From contig NZ_LR590484.1 of NCBI RefSeq assembly GCF_901482695.1, positions 2,976,001-3,040,000 on the forward strand: 64,000 nucleotides of DNA. The letters are read 5' to 3'. The position numbers were made by a program, and so were the translations under genes. This DNA is from Sphingobacterium thalpophilum (lineage in GTDB: Bacteria > Bacteroidota > Bacteroidia > Sphingobacteriales > Sphingobacteriaceae). Below, in pieces: positions 18,048 to 26,160 of this stretch (positions within the stretch are counted from its first letter, which is position 1; each line of letters opens with the position of its first letter). Below the pieces are notes generated by a model. The model did not search any database, was not told the DNA's origin, and saw nothing but the letters and a program-made list of their open reading frames with translations.

Positions 18048-18287
18048 GTTGTCACCCATCCCGGAGGCGATATTTCAAGTACTGATTGGTGACTGACCAT
18101 GATCATCAACGAATTGTTTCTTCTACGTATACAGCCGCTGAGTTAATAGTTTGGCGTTCGGCATCCTGATGTATTCAGAAAACGACTTTGTGGAGTGACA
18201 ACCAGACGTCATCGCAAAGGTAACGGCCGAAGTTCCGATATGTTTGGAGAAACCTGTTCTGCGCATTAACAATTTGTGTAATTATAA

Positions 18288-18321
18288 AAAAATCCTGCGA
18301 CTTGACGTCTGCAGGATTTTT
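18288..18321 (-). terminator. Terminator of the small outer-membrane barrel gene
   Basis: AAAAATCCTGC at 18288-18298 and GCAGGATTTTT at 18311-18321 form an 11-bp stem. The A-run on the left gives Ts on the minus strand. Confidence 0.75.
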
Positions 18322-18337
18322 AACACTCTATTTTCTT

Positions 18338-18862
18338 TTATTTTAGAACAAATTTGAATCCCAATGAGAAACGCGAAGGTTCGAAGTTAGAGCCATGAGA
18401 CAGATTCCACCATGGTTTCCAGTCGAAGTGCATCGCCAACGGCGCAGAAGGAATGCGGAACTCTAACCCTAATGCTGGACGGATAGCAAAGTCTGTATGG
18501 GTATCGCCATCTTTCCAATGATAATCGTCGTCCCAGTCATCGTGCCATTTTCCATAGTCAATAAAAGAGACTTGTGGACCAACACCAATATACCAAGATA
18601 AACCGCGGGTGCCAGCAATACGTTGGTTATACGAATAGTCTACTCCGACAACCGTGATATTGTCTCCAAACAATACTTGTGCGTTTCCTGCATCGTTGCC
18701 GCCAAAATTATGCTTGATCTGCGGTCCGAATAATGACTGGCCGTCACCAAGGTCGATTCCGAGACCAATCGCAGTGCGGTAAGGTGTCTGGGCATTCGCC
18801 TGTTGATTGACAGCAAAAATAAATGTAAAAAGTGTTAGAATAGGTAGAATTACTTTTTTCAT
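18338..18862 (-). CDS. Small outer-membrane beta-barrel-like protein
   Basis: A 174-residue protein with a signal peptide (MKKVILPILTLFTFIF to ANAQ, residue 24). The mature part alternates hydrophobic and polar residues as barrel strands do (ITVVGVDYSYNQRI, WYIGVGPQVSFIDY, SRFSLGFKFVLK). It ends in the aromatic/basic pattern common for barrel proteins. A central Asp/His/Trp-rich loop (KWHDDWDDDYHWKDGDTHTD) is unusual and could bind metal. No named family is recognised; function is unknown. Confidence 0.65.
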   Translation of the reverse strand: MKKVILPILTLFTFIFAVNQQANAQTPYRTAIGLGIDLGDGQSLFGPQIKHNFGGNDAGNAQVLFGDNITVVGVDYSYNQRIAGTRGLSWYIGVGPQVSFIDYGKWHDDWDDDYHWKDGDTHTDFAIRPALGLEFRIPSAPLAMHFDWKPWWNLSHGSNFEPSRFSLGFKFVLK

Positions 18863-19107
18863 GATATTAAAATAATGTTAGCGTTGTGTTTCTGAAATGA
18901 AAACTTTCGCTGTTACAACAAATAGTTTGCCAAAAAAATGAAAATATGACTCTAATTGTGTTTTGTTGTGTAAAATGTTTGTATTGAGAAGTTTGATTTT
19001 TGTTGTTACTAAATCCCACTTTCCTTAATGTTGATCTTCAGTACTTGTGTCATACAAAAAAAGGAAACGATATTTGGAAAAGTATTGTTCTTGTCATGTA
19101 ACCGTAC

Positions 19108-19323
19108 ATGATCGTAAATAACATGGAAGATATTCAGATTGACAGAAAAAAGATTGAGCAGTGGATCAGTGAAGGCTACGACGTGATTCAGGATGGAAAG
19201 CTGTTAAAAGTAGACGGAAACCTGCAGGAGTTTCTGGCACAATTTGCGGATGAGGAGGAGTCAAAAACTTATTTGCTTCAGGAACTGATCACCTGGCCCG
19301 AAGAAGAACTCAAAAAATTGTAG
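19108..19323 (+). CDS. Small acidic protein of unknown function, first gene of a pair
   Basis: A 71-residue soluble protein, rich in Glu, Lys and Asp and predicted helical (KKIEQWISEGYDVIQDGKLL, then DEEESKTYLLQELITWPEEEL). ATG 19108 and ATG 19123 are both possible starts; the second gives MEDIQIDRKK. I recognise no family. It is 7 bases upstream of the next small gene on the same strand, so they are probably cotranscribed. A toxin-antitoxin-like or adaptor pair is conceivable but unsupported beyond size and spacing. Confidence 0.5.
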   Translation: MIVNNMEDIQIDRKKIEQWISEGYDVIQDGKLLKVDGNLQEFLAQFADEEESKTYLLQELITWPEEELKKL

Positions 19324-19330
19324 ATATGCT

Positions 19331-19627
19331 ATGGAACAGATGAAAATTGCGACAGAGAAGATTGTTCCGATCGACTATAATGCGGCAGACCTGCCTGTGG
19401 AAATAAGGGAATTGCGTCCGGTCGTGTATCAGGAAGAGGCTTCCTATTGGTGTCTTCTTGGCCCAGATCCACAGCGCGGGATTTTTGGTAATGGCGAAAC
19501 AGTACCCGATGCGCTGGAGGACTGGCTGAGCATGTTGCGGAAACGCCTTACAGACGCCGGTGACGATGATGAAGTGGCAAACTTTGTGCGTGACAGTCTG
19601 GCTGCCTCCAACCGACAGGTGTGGTAG
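19331..19627 (+). CDS. Small protein with weak HicB-like pattern, second gene of a pair
   Basis: A 98-residue soluble protein. The segment PVVYQEEASYWCLLGPDPQ followed by GIFGNGETVPDALEDWL loosely resembles the HicB antitoxin fold: two strands, a Gly-x-Gly-Asp/Glu-Thr turn and an Ala-Leu helix. No DNA-binding extension is obvious, and the partner upstream does not look like HicA. The C-terminus is acidic and helical. Function is unknown; the HicB resemblance is a pattern observation only. Confidence 0.5.
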   Translation: MEQMKIATEKIVPIDYNAADLPVEIRELRPVVYQEEASYWCLLGPDPQRGIFGNGETVPDALEDWLSMLRKRLTDAGDDDEVANFVRDSLAASNRQVW

Positions 19628-19641
19628 ACTATAGGCATGGT

Positions 19642-20577
19642 TTATTGCACAAACTTCGAAGTTATTCCGCGTTTTTTGATATAAAAATTCAGAGCCCGTC
19701 CGGCTTCGGTGGGGCGGTCGGTACTTAGTATGTCAGCGCCACGATCGATAAAACCTGCATATATCTGAAAGCCTTTTTTCGTCGCTTGTCTATCGAGATT
19801 TCCCTGAGTGCCCAATATGCACATAATTCCATGATCGTGCAATATTTTGGTTAATTGGGGATCCGTTTCTCGGCTGCCGACGAAAGCCAACAGGCGATTA
19901 TCAGGAATGTCCTTTTCGCTGAGCCGGACAAGGTCATCAAGGTTTTTGACGGAGGCAGAAATCATCAGGTCTCCCGCTAGGTTATGTACTTTGCTGGCTT
20001 GGCCTGCGCTGTAGGTGATAATGACCACACTCGATTCAGCGCGCTGTTTGCGGATGGCATTGATCACAGATTCGTAAGGTACGTCATTTTTGATGTCCAA
20101 AGTAAAAATAACTTTTCCTTTTCCCCAAGCGAGCGCTTCGTCTAGCGTCGGTATTTTATAAGGTGTTATTTTTTTATTATTATCCACGAGACGTAGCTTT
20201 TTGAGTTCGGCCAAGGTAAGGCTTTTAACTGCTCCATGTCCTGTGGTTGTACGGTCCAGCGTGTTGTCATGCATAAGCACCAAGGCTGAATCTTTGCTTA
20301 GGCGAACGTCACATTCGACAATTACCGGCTGTAGGCTGGCGTTATAAGCAAATGTTTCAAGCGCATTTTCAGGATATCCTGAACTCGGGCCACCTCGATG
20401 CAGACTGACCAGCGGGTATCTATTGTCGTCATAGGTGAGGAACTGATAAAGGTCCTCGGCCGAGGTCAGCTGAATACGCTTGCCCACAGGCAGCCCTTCG
20501 GTGTCACCGCTATGGCGAAAGCAGCTTGCCAGCGTAAAGACCCATAAGAGCAATAAATAGCGTAGCACCTTTGTCAT
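19642..20577 (-). CDS. Glycerophosphodiester phosphodiesterase family lipoprotein
   Basis: A 311-residue protein with a lipobox (VFTLASC, cysteine near residue 19), probably anchored in a membrane facing the periplasm. The GDPD TIM-barrel signatures are clear: SLHRGGPSSGYPENALETF near residue 59, with the catalytic His, then VECDVRLSKDSALVLMHDN with Glu/Asp metal ligands and the second catalytic His. It releases glycerol-3-phosphate and an alcohol from glycerophosphodiesters. It is the last gene of a four-gene operon, starting 1 base after aroK ends. Its link to shikimate kinase is unexplained. Confidence 0.88.
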   Translation of the reverse strand: MTKVLRYLLLLWVFTLASCFRHSGDTEGLPVGKRIQLTSAEDLYQFLTYDDNRYPLVSLHRGGPSSGYPENALETFAYNASLQPVIVECDVRLSKDSALVLMHDNTLDRTTTGHGAVKSLTLAELKKLRLVDNNKKITPYKIPTLDEALAWGKGKVIFTLDIKNDVPYESVINAIRKQRAESSVVIITYSAGQASKVHNLAGDLMISASVKNLDDLVRLSEKDIPDNRLLAFVGSRETDPQLTKILHDHGIMCILGTQGNLDRQATKKGFQIYAGFIDRGADILSTDRPTEAGRALNFYIKKRGITSKFVQ

Positions 20578-20578
20578 A

Positions 20579-21094
20579 TTATCTATTATGCTGATTGATC
20601 ATGCTTACCAAATCCTCCACTGTCGTATTGAGTTGATCGATGGTCAAATGGGCTTGGGTATAATAGGGTTCTCTTTCTGTCAGCTTCTCTTCTATAAAAG
20701 CCCTGAGTTCTTCGGGGGATTTTCCAATGAGAATAGGGCGCTTGTGCAGCTTTGACTGGGAAAGCCGGTCGAACAAAGCCTTTGGTGTCATATATAAATA
20801 AATCGCATAGCCATTGGCTTTGATCCATTCCATATTGTCAAAAAAGCAGGGTGCACCACCTCCTGTAGAGATGACTGCATAATTGTCGGCAAACCTGCGT
20901 AGCTGTGCACGCTCGAGCTTCCGAAATTCATCCTCCCCAAACTGGCCGAAATATTCGGTGATCGTCATACCGATCTCTTTGACTATTTCCTCGTCGGTGT
21001 CAATAAAAGGAAGGCCTAATCTATTGGCTAGTTTTTTTCCCAGCGTCGTCTTTCCGCTGCCCATATAACCAATCAAAAAAATAGGTTTTGGCAT
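20579..21094 (-). CDS. aroK: Shikimate kinase
   Basis: Phosphorylates shikimate with ATP in aromatic amino acid synthesis. The length of 171 residues is normal. The P-loop GYMGSGKT is at 9-16, the shikimate-binding Asp34 in FIDTDEEI, Arg58 in DEFRKLE, the STGGGAP turn near 77-83, and TEREPYY in the lid and C-terminal region. It is third in a tight operon, 6 bases after the BT_3928-like gene. Confidence 0.96.
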   Translation of the reverse strand: MPKPIFLIGYMGSGKTTLGKKLANRLGLPFIDTDEEIVKEIGMTITEYFGQFGEDEFRKLERAQLRRFADNYAVISTGGGAPCFFDNMEWIKANGYAIYLYMTPKALFDRLSQSKLHKRPILIGKSPEELRAFIEEKLTEREPYYTQAHLTIDQLNTTVEDLVSMINQHNR

Positions 21095-21100
21095 ATGTTA

Positions 21101-22288
21101 TTACTTGTCTTTACTTAAAAAATTCTCTTCAATCGTTTTTGCTTCAGGAAAATTATGGTAATGCCATTTGCCCATGACATTTCCGCCCTTCAACAGGAGT
21201 ACACCCGGATTAGCTCTCACCATACTTTTCAGAGGAATCAAATCCGCATAGTAAATTTCGGCTATCAGCTGCATTTTATCGCTGAGGTATTGCGCGTCTT
21301 TAGATGCGGAAGCAGTCAACAGGACAATCCGAAGACCATTATAGTCTTTTGAGAGCTGAGTGGCGGTTTGATTGATCTTTTGTATAGCGTCGAGATTTGC
21401 TGTAGAAAGATCCTTTGCTACAATCAGCAGGTTATAATATGGATTATTGATAATCTCCTGGGTATGGTCAGCACCGTCTGCATCCGTAATCAACAGATCT
21501 GGAATGGGTATATCATAGCCTTTTTTGATTAATCTGCTTTCTGGCTCACCCACTATTTCCCAAGTTTCATCTTCCCACAGTTTATCCGCCATATACACTT
21601 TGTCATTCACCTGTTTTGTTTCTCCAGTCTTTTTATTCTTCATTGTGTAGAGCTGTTCGAACACATCGCCTTCTTTGCCTTCGGGCAATACCATCAATGA
21701 TGGGATATTGTTGCCGACTTTATACGGTAGGAAGTCAATAAACGGGAGATAATTGACCGTATAGATACCAATGCCCAATGAGACGATGACAGTGATCAGC
21801 GTGACGAAAAACTGGTTGCCCGAACCTTTAATAATAGACCGGATATGCCTGCGATTAAAAAATATAATTAAAATAAGGGCTAGCAGGATCAGATCTTTTG
21901 AAAACGATTGCCAAGGCGTCAAAGGAATGGCATCGCCAAAACAACCGCAGGAAGTGACAACTTCAAAAAATGCCGAATAGAAGGTCAGAAACGTAAAAAA
22001 TAAAATTAGCAGCAGCAGACCCCAGGCTACAGTATTGGCATAAACACCAAACAGTAATAAAGCTCCTAAAAGAATTTCAAATCCACAGATCACAACAGCA
22101 ATAGCAGTAGCGTAATCATTGAAAACGGTCAGGTGAAACACTTCAAAATATTCCTGAAGCTTATAACCAAACCCGGTCGGATCGTTAGCCTTTATCAATC
22201 CAGAAAAAATAAAAAGAAGTCCTGTGAAAATTCGACAAAATCCCAGTAGGTAATTTGTTTTTGTTTGCTGCTTTGCTGCTGTCATCAT
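21101..22288 (-). CDS. BT_3928-like membrane protein: DoxX/MauE N-terminus with a thioredoxin-like C-terminus
   Basis: A 395-residue inner-membrane protein. Residues 12-150 hold four hydrophobic segments of DoxX/MauE type (LLGFCRIFTGLLFIFSGLIK, FEILLGALLLFGVY), with CGCFGDAIPLTPWQS between the third and fourth. This Cys pair is typical of MauE-like redox proteins. The C-terminal third looks thioredoxin-like (LLIVAKDLSTANLDAI, LRIVLLTASAS, NPGVLLLKGGNVMGKW) but shows no CxxC. It belongs to the family known from Bacteroides as BT_3928, with no proven function; transfer of reducing equivalents is inferred. Second gene of the operon. Confidence 0.85.
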   Translation of the reverse strand: MMTAAKQQTKTNYLLGFCRIFTGLLFIFSGLIKANDPTGFGYKLQEYFEVFHLTVFNDYATAIAVVICGFEILLGALLLFGVYANTVAWGLLLLILFFTFLTFYSAFFEVVTSCGCFGDAIPLTPWQSFSKDLILLALILIIFFNRRHIRSIIKGSGNQFFVTLITVIVSLGIGIYTVNYLPFIDFLPYKVGNNIPSLMVLPEGKEGDVFEQLYTMKNKKTGETKQVNDKVYMADKLWEDETWEIVGEPESRLIKKGYDIPIPDLLITDADGADHTQEIINNPYYNLLIVAKDLSTANLDAIQKINQTATQLSKDYNGLRIVLLTASASKDAQYLSDKMQLIAEIYYADLIPLKSMVRANPGVLLLKGGNVMGKWHYHNFPEAKTIEENFLSKDK

Positions 22289-22292
22289 TTGC

Positions 22293-22835
22293 TTATTGCT
22301 GTGCTAATCCTAACTTAATTAATGCAAAAACGGCGTAGTTGAGCATGTCCTGGTAATTGGCCTGGATGCCTTCGGAAACGATCGTCTGCCCGTCGTTATC
22401 CTCAATCTGCTTCACCCGATGGATTTTCATCAAAATCAGATCGGTCATAGAAGATACGCGCATATCACGCCAGGCTTCACCATAATCATGATTTTTCGCT
22501 AACATGAGGTCACGCGTCTGGGTGACTTTTTCTGTATATTTTTGATTAACAAAAACAGGATCGAGGTTGTCATCGCCATCTTCACCAAGATCGATCTGAA
22601 TCAGTGCCATGATACAATAGTTGATAATCCCAATATACTCATCCACTACACCTTCGCCGACTTTGGATACTTTTTTGATTTCTAAGGTCCGTATACGCTG
22701 TGCTTTAATGTAAATTTGGTCTGTAATGGAGGACAGACGCATAATTCGCCAGGCCGTACCATAATCTTTTGTTTTTTTTATAAATAAATCCTGACAGTGC
22801 TTGATCACACTGTTATATTCCTGCATAGTATCCAT
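22293..22835 (-). CDS. DUF1599 (Nmad1-like) protein with an internal duplication
   Basis: A 180-residue soluble protein made of two similar halves. KKTKDYGTAWRIMRLSSITD (near 19-38) matches AKNHDYGEAWRDMRVSSMTD (near 108-127), each followed by a basic helix and then an acidic G-rich link with a Tyr/Asn-rich helix. This is DUF1599, also called nucleotide modification associated domain 1. Biochemical role in bacterial chromosomes is not established. It is first in the operon with the BT_3928-like gene, aroK and a glycerophosphodiesterase; gaps are 4, 6 and 1 bases. Confidence 0.85.
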   Translation of the reverse strand: MDTMQEYNSVIKHCQDLFIKKTKDYGTAWRIMRLSSITDQIYIKAQRIRTLEIKKVSKVGEGVVDEYIGIINYCIMALIQIDLGEDGDDNLDPVFVNQKYTEKVTQTRDLMLAKNHDYGEAWRDMRVSSMTDLILMKIHRVKQIEDNDGQTIVSEGIQANYQDMLNYAVFALIKLGLAQQ

Positions 22836-22878
22836 ATTGCGTTTGAAGAACTTGATGAGACAAGTCGAGATTATATGA

Positions 22879-22886
22879 CAAATATA
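22879..22886 (-). promoter_or_regulatory. -7 promoter element TATATTTG of the DUF1599-aroK operon
   Basis: TATATTTG on the minus strand fits TAnnTTTG, about 43 bases before ATG 22835. Confidence 0.55.
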
Positions 22887-23084
22887 ATTAGAAAATAATA
22901 CTTCTGACGGTCAAATTAATGTATGATTTACGCTAATTCACAAAATAAATTACAATTATCAAGATATTTTGTCCGGTAAAAGTTCGTAGGTAAAGCGGAG
23001 TTCGGTAAATTTGATCTATCGAACGGATCAGGATACGAAAATAAATACAATTTAGTTTCATTGAACGGTTCCCGGGGCAGTAAC

Positions 23085-23092
23085 TGCCTTTG
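23085..23092 (+). promoter_or_regulatory. Possible -7 element TGCCTTTG of the HipA-like/DUF3037 pair
   Basis: TGCCTTTG differs from TAnnTTTG at one fixed base. A TTG lies 21 bases upstream at 23061-23063, fitting a -33 position. The in-frame TTG at 23090 belongs to this box, supporting ATG 23117 as start. Confidence 0.4.
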
Positions 23093-23116
23093 GTATATAA
23101 AAGTAAAAAGATATTC

Positions 23117-23914
23117 ATGAGTTTTCAACAACCTATTATTCGCGAAGTGGAGATTATCCGGTATGTACAGCCTTTTCGCGAAGGCGGGTCTTTACCTGCC
23201 CTAGTGGATGCCGATGATGGTTTTAGTTATGTGATCAAATTTAGAGGCGCAGGTCAGGGGCGTAAGGCACTGATTGCTGAATTGATTGGCGGTGAACTTG
23301 CCAGGCTACTCCAGTTAAGGGTGCCGGAAATTGTGTTTGCCAACCTCGATGAATCTTTTGGCCGTACAGAACCCGATGAGGAGATTCAGGATCTCCTTAA
23401 ATTTAGTGTGGGCAGAAATCTGGGATTACATTTCTTGAGTGGTGCAATTACATTCGATGCCAATGTTGATGTGATCGGTGCTGAGGAAGCCTCAAAAATT
23501 GTCTGGCTGGATGCCCTGTTGATGAATGTTGACCGCACGGTCCGCAATACCAATATGCTCATCTGGCATAAGGAGCTTTGGTTGATTGATCACGGAGCAT
23601 CATTATATTTTCACCACAGCTGGGACAATTGGGAAGAACAGGCTGTCAAACCTTTTGTTCAAATCAAAGACCATGTACTTTTAAAAAACGCGACAAGCGT
23701 GGCGGCGGTCGAAGCGGCATACCGCCCGTTATTCACCGAGGAAGTTTTCCGAAAAATAATGGCAGTTGTACCCGACGGGTGGCTGGAAGATCCCGAACGC
23801 GAACTGTCGGCAGCGGATGCAAGAGAGGTGTATGTTTCCTTTTTAAAACAGCGTGTTGCCAATTCATCCATTTTTGTAAAACAGATTGAAGATGCCCGAA
23901 AAAACCTTGTATGA
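23117..23914 (+). CDS. HipA-like kinase domain protein (HipA_2 family)
   Basis: A 265-residue protein from ATG 23117. It resembles the kinase core of HipA without the N-terminal HipB-contact subdomain. The ATP lysine is likely in YVIKFRG near residue 33. The catalytic loop reads LLMNVDRTVRNTNMLI, with its Asp and Asn in HipA-like spacing, and the magnesium Asp is in LWLIDHGASLYF. Its stop overlaps the start of the DUF3037 gene by 23 bases. These two families are commonly found together, which suggests a functional unit. Whether it is a toxin, a phage-defence kinase or a housekeeping enzyme cannot be decided here. Confidence 0.8.
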   Translation: MSFQQPIIREVEIIRYVQPFREGGSLPALVDADDGFSYVIKFRGAGQGRKALIAELIGGELARLLQLRVPEIVFANLDESFGRTEPDEEIQDLLKFSVGRNLGLHFLSGAITFDANVDVIGAEEASKIVWLDALLMNVDRTVRNTNMLIWHKELWLIDHGASLYFHHSWDNWEEQAVKPFVQIKDHVLLKNATSVAAVEAAYRPLFTEEVFRKIMAVVPDGWLEDPERELSAADAREVYVSFLKQRVANSSIFVKQIEDARKNLV

Positions 23915-24275
23915 GTATGCTGTGGTACGGCTTGTGCCGCGTGTGGAACGTGAGGAATTTATCAACGTTGGTATTGCGCTATTTTGCCGTAAATACCGCT
24001 TTGCTAAGATGGTCTATGCTGTGGACGAACAAAAAGTTAGAGCGTTGTGCCCAACTATTGAACTGGAGCTGATTGAGAACCATCTTTCCTCTTTTCAGCG
24101 GATATGTCATGGAGATAAAGGTGCCGGCATGCTGGCTACACTGGACATGACAGAACGTTTCCGCTGGCTTACAGCCAAACGGAGTACCGTCATCCAGTGT
24201 TCAGCCTCGCATCCGGGATTATGTGAGGATCCTGACGTTACACTACAGCAGCTGTTTGAGCGCCTGGTCCTCTGA
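23892..24275 (+). CDS. DUF3037 domain protein
   Basis: A 127-residue soluble protein from ATG 23892; an in-frame TTG two codons earlier is less likely. The family opening YEYAVVRLVPRVEREEFINV followed by GIALFCRKYRFAKM is clear. The gene overlaps the end of the HipA-like kinase gene by 23 bases, so translation is probably coupled. Function is unknown. It is likely a partner or antagonist of the kinase, an inference from the conserved pairing. Confidence 0.8.
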   Translation: MPEKTLYEYAVVRLVPRVEREEFINVGIALFCRKYRFAKMVYAVDEQKVRALCPTIELELIENHLSSFQRICHGDKGAGMLATLDMTERFRWLTAKRSTVIQCSASHPGLCEDPDVTLQQLFERLVL

Positions 24276-24333
24276 TTGTCCGCTTTGATAGCCTGTCTTT
24301 TTGATAAAAAGGGTTAATCTATCAATATTATAG

Positions 24334-24341
24334 TATATTTG
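24334..24341 (+). promoter_or_regulatory. -7 promoter element TATATTTG of cysE-cysM
   Basis: TATATTTG fits TAnnTTTG, 21 bases before ATG 24363. A TTG at 24339 that would open a longer frame lies inside it. Confidence 0.6.
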
Positions 24342-24362
24342 TTGTCATATTTACTTTTGAAG

Positions 24363-25172
24363 ATGCATGATTTTTATCAACATATCTACGAGCAGCAGCT
24401 GGCTGTTTTAGAAATGCCGTCCAACAAGAAGATCTGTGGCTGGGCGACAAGGATTCTGGATCTGCTTTTTCCGGAGCGCAACTCTGGCGAAATGAGATCT
24501 GTGGATGATGTAAAGCTCGCTTTTGAACAGTTTGAACTAGAGCTTGAGCAGCTTTTGAGCAAATCAAAAGCTTGTGGTAGCTGTAATCATGCGGAAGTAG
24601 CCCGAAAATTTTTTGAACGTATCCCTGAGCTTTATGAACTGATGTGCTGGGATGCGGATGCGCTGATGGACGGCGATCCGGCCGCGCAGAACAAAAGGGA
24701 AGTAATTCGTACCTATCCCGGTTTTTTTGCGATCTGTATTTTCCGCATGGCTAATGAACTGCATCGTCTGGGGATCCCGTTAATTCCACGGATTCTGACC
24801 GAGCATGCACATTCCAAGACAGGGATCGATATTCATCCCGCTGCAACCATCGGTCATCATTTGCACATTGATCACGGGACGGGGCTGGTGATCGGTGAGA
24901 CCTGTACAATCGGTAATTATGTCAAACTCTATCAAGGGGTAACGCTTGGAGCGCTCAGCGTGGACAAGGTGTATTCGAATGTGAAACGTCATCCCACTAT
25001 TGGAGACCACGTGATCATTTATTCGGGTGCCACTATTTTGGGGGGTGAAACGCATATTGGCCACCATTCAGTCATTGGTGGCAATGTTTGGCTGACCAGT
25101 TCAGTGGAGCCGTATACGACCGTTTACCATCAGGCTACATCGAAATTTATTGATTCAAAACCAATCATATAG
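24363..25172 (+). CDS. cysE: Serine O-acetyltransferase
   Basis: Makes O-acetylserine from serine and acetyl-CoA, the first step of cysteine synthesis. It has 269 residues from ATG 24363. The N-terminal helical region is followed by a left-handed beta-helix: IDIHPAATIGHHLHIDHGTG, VIGETCTIGNYVKLYQGVTL and HPTIGDHVIIYSGATILGG. The catalytic His/Asp lie in HIDHGTG. It is somewhat longer at the N-terminus than minimal family members. It is followed 6 bases later by cysM, and the pair shares one promoter. Feedback inhibition by cysteine is usual for the family, but not readable here. Confidence 0.93.
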   Translation: MHDFYQHIYEQQLAVLEMPSNKKICGWATRILDLLFPERNSGEMRSVDDVKLAFEQFELELEQLLSKSKACGSCNHAEVARKFFERIPELYELMCWDADALMDGDPAAQNKREVIRTYPGFFAICIFRMANELHRLGIPLIPRILTEHAHSKTGIDIHPAATIGHHLHIDHGTGLVIGETCTIGNYVKLYQGVTLGALSVDKVYSNVKRHPTIGDHVIIYSGATILGGETHIGHHSVIGGNVWLTSSVEPYTTVYHQATSKFIDSKPII

Positions 25173-25178
25173 ATATTT

Positions 25179-26051
25179 ATGGGAAATATTATAGATACCA
25201 TCGGAAATACGCCATTGGTAGAGATTACCCAATTTCACGCAAATCCAGAGGTCAAGATCTTTGCGAAGATGGAAGGTAACAATCCTGCGGGGTCGGTCAA
25301 AGATCGGGCGGCATTAAATATGATCCGTTCGGCTATGGAAAGGGGCGAAATTACAAAAGAAAGCAAGCTGATCGAAGCGACCAGCGGCAATACAGGGATT
25401 GCTCTGGCCATGATTGCTGGAATCTATGGCTTAAGCCTTGAACTGGTGATGCCTGCCTCTTCCACAAGGGAGCGAACCCTGACGATGGAAGCCTATGGAG
25501 CAAAGGTCACATTACTGGAATCCATGGAAATATGTCGCGACTATGCAGAGCAAAAGGCAGCTCAGGAAGGCTATTTCATTCTAAATCAATTTGCCAATCC
25601 AGATAACTATAAGGCCCATATCAAAACCACTGGGCCGGAAATCTGGCGCGATACAGCTGGAGAAATAACCCATTTTGTCAGCGCCATGGGCACTACGGGA
25701 ACTATCATGGGTAATTCGATATATCTAAAAGAGAAGAACCCTGCAATACAGATCGTGGGTTGTCAACCTACGTCGGAGTCTTCCATCCCGGGTATCAGAC
25801 GCTGGCCAGAAGCCTACCTGCCCAAAATATTTGATCCAAGCCGTGTGGACCGGGTGATCGATATCTCCCAGCAGGAAGCAACGGAACTCGCGCGTGAGCT
25901 CGTACGGCGGGAAGGTATATTTGCTGGTATGAGTACAGGTGGCGCATTTGCCGGAGCGTTAAAAATTGCCAATGAAATCGACCGGGGCGTTATCGTGTTT
26001 ATCGCTTGCGACCGCGGCGACCGCTATTTGAGTTCGGACTTATTTGGTTAG
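25179..26051 (+). CDS. cysM: Cysteine synthase B (O-acetylserine sulfhydrylase)
   Basis: PLP enzyme that adds sulfide (or thiosulfate) to O-acetylserine. The 290 residues match CysM. The Schiff-base lysine is in NNPAGSVKDRAAL near residue 41, the substrate loop in ATSGNTGIA near 69-77, and the cofactor phosphate loop in SAMGTTGTIMG. The CysM-type phrases GPEIWRDTAG and GIRRWPEAYLP favour the B over the A isozyme. It is encoded directly after cysE, so both steps of cysteine synthesis are co-expressed. Confidence 0.93.
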   Translation: MGNIIDTIGNTPLVEITQFHANPEVKIFAKMEGNNPAGSVKDRAALNMIRSAMERGEITKESKLIEATSGNTGIALAMIAGIYGLSLELVMPASSTRERTLTMEAYGAKVTLLESMEICRDYAEQKAAQEGYFILNQFANPDNYKAHIKTTGPEIWRDTAGEITHFVSAMGTTGTIMGNSIYLKEKNPAIQIVGCQPTSESSIPGIRRWPEAYLPKIFDPSRVDRVIDISQQEATELARELVRREGIFAGMSTGGAFAGALKIANEIDRGVIVFIACDRGDRYLSSDLFG

Positions 26052-26160
26052 GGGTGAGGTAAATCCTATGCTGATTGTTCAAGGTTCGCTGAGCTTCTTG
26101 ATCCGCTGACAATAAGCAGACGTAGACGTTGTGGAATTTGCCTCGCTTGGTAAAGTCATA

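Larger units (their letters stand above)
17990..18337. other. Intergenic region with two terminators
   Basis: A 348-base stretch without a gene. It holds the hydroxylase terminator (18019-18047) and the terminator of the next convergent gene (18288-18321). I see no feature in the roughly 240 bases between. Confidence 0.5.

Noticed and set aside
19331-19627. A confident HicA-HicB toxin-antitoxin call
   Set aside because: Only a loose pattern in one protein; the partner lacks the HicA features.
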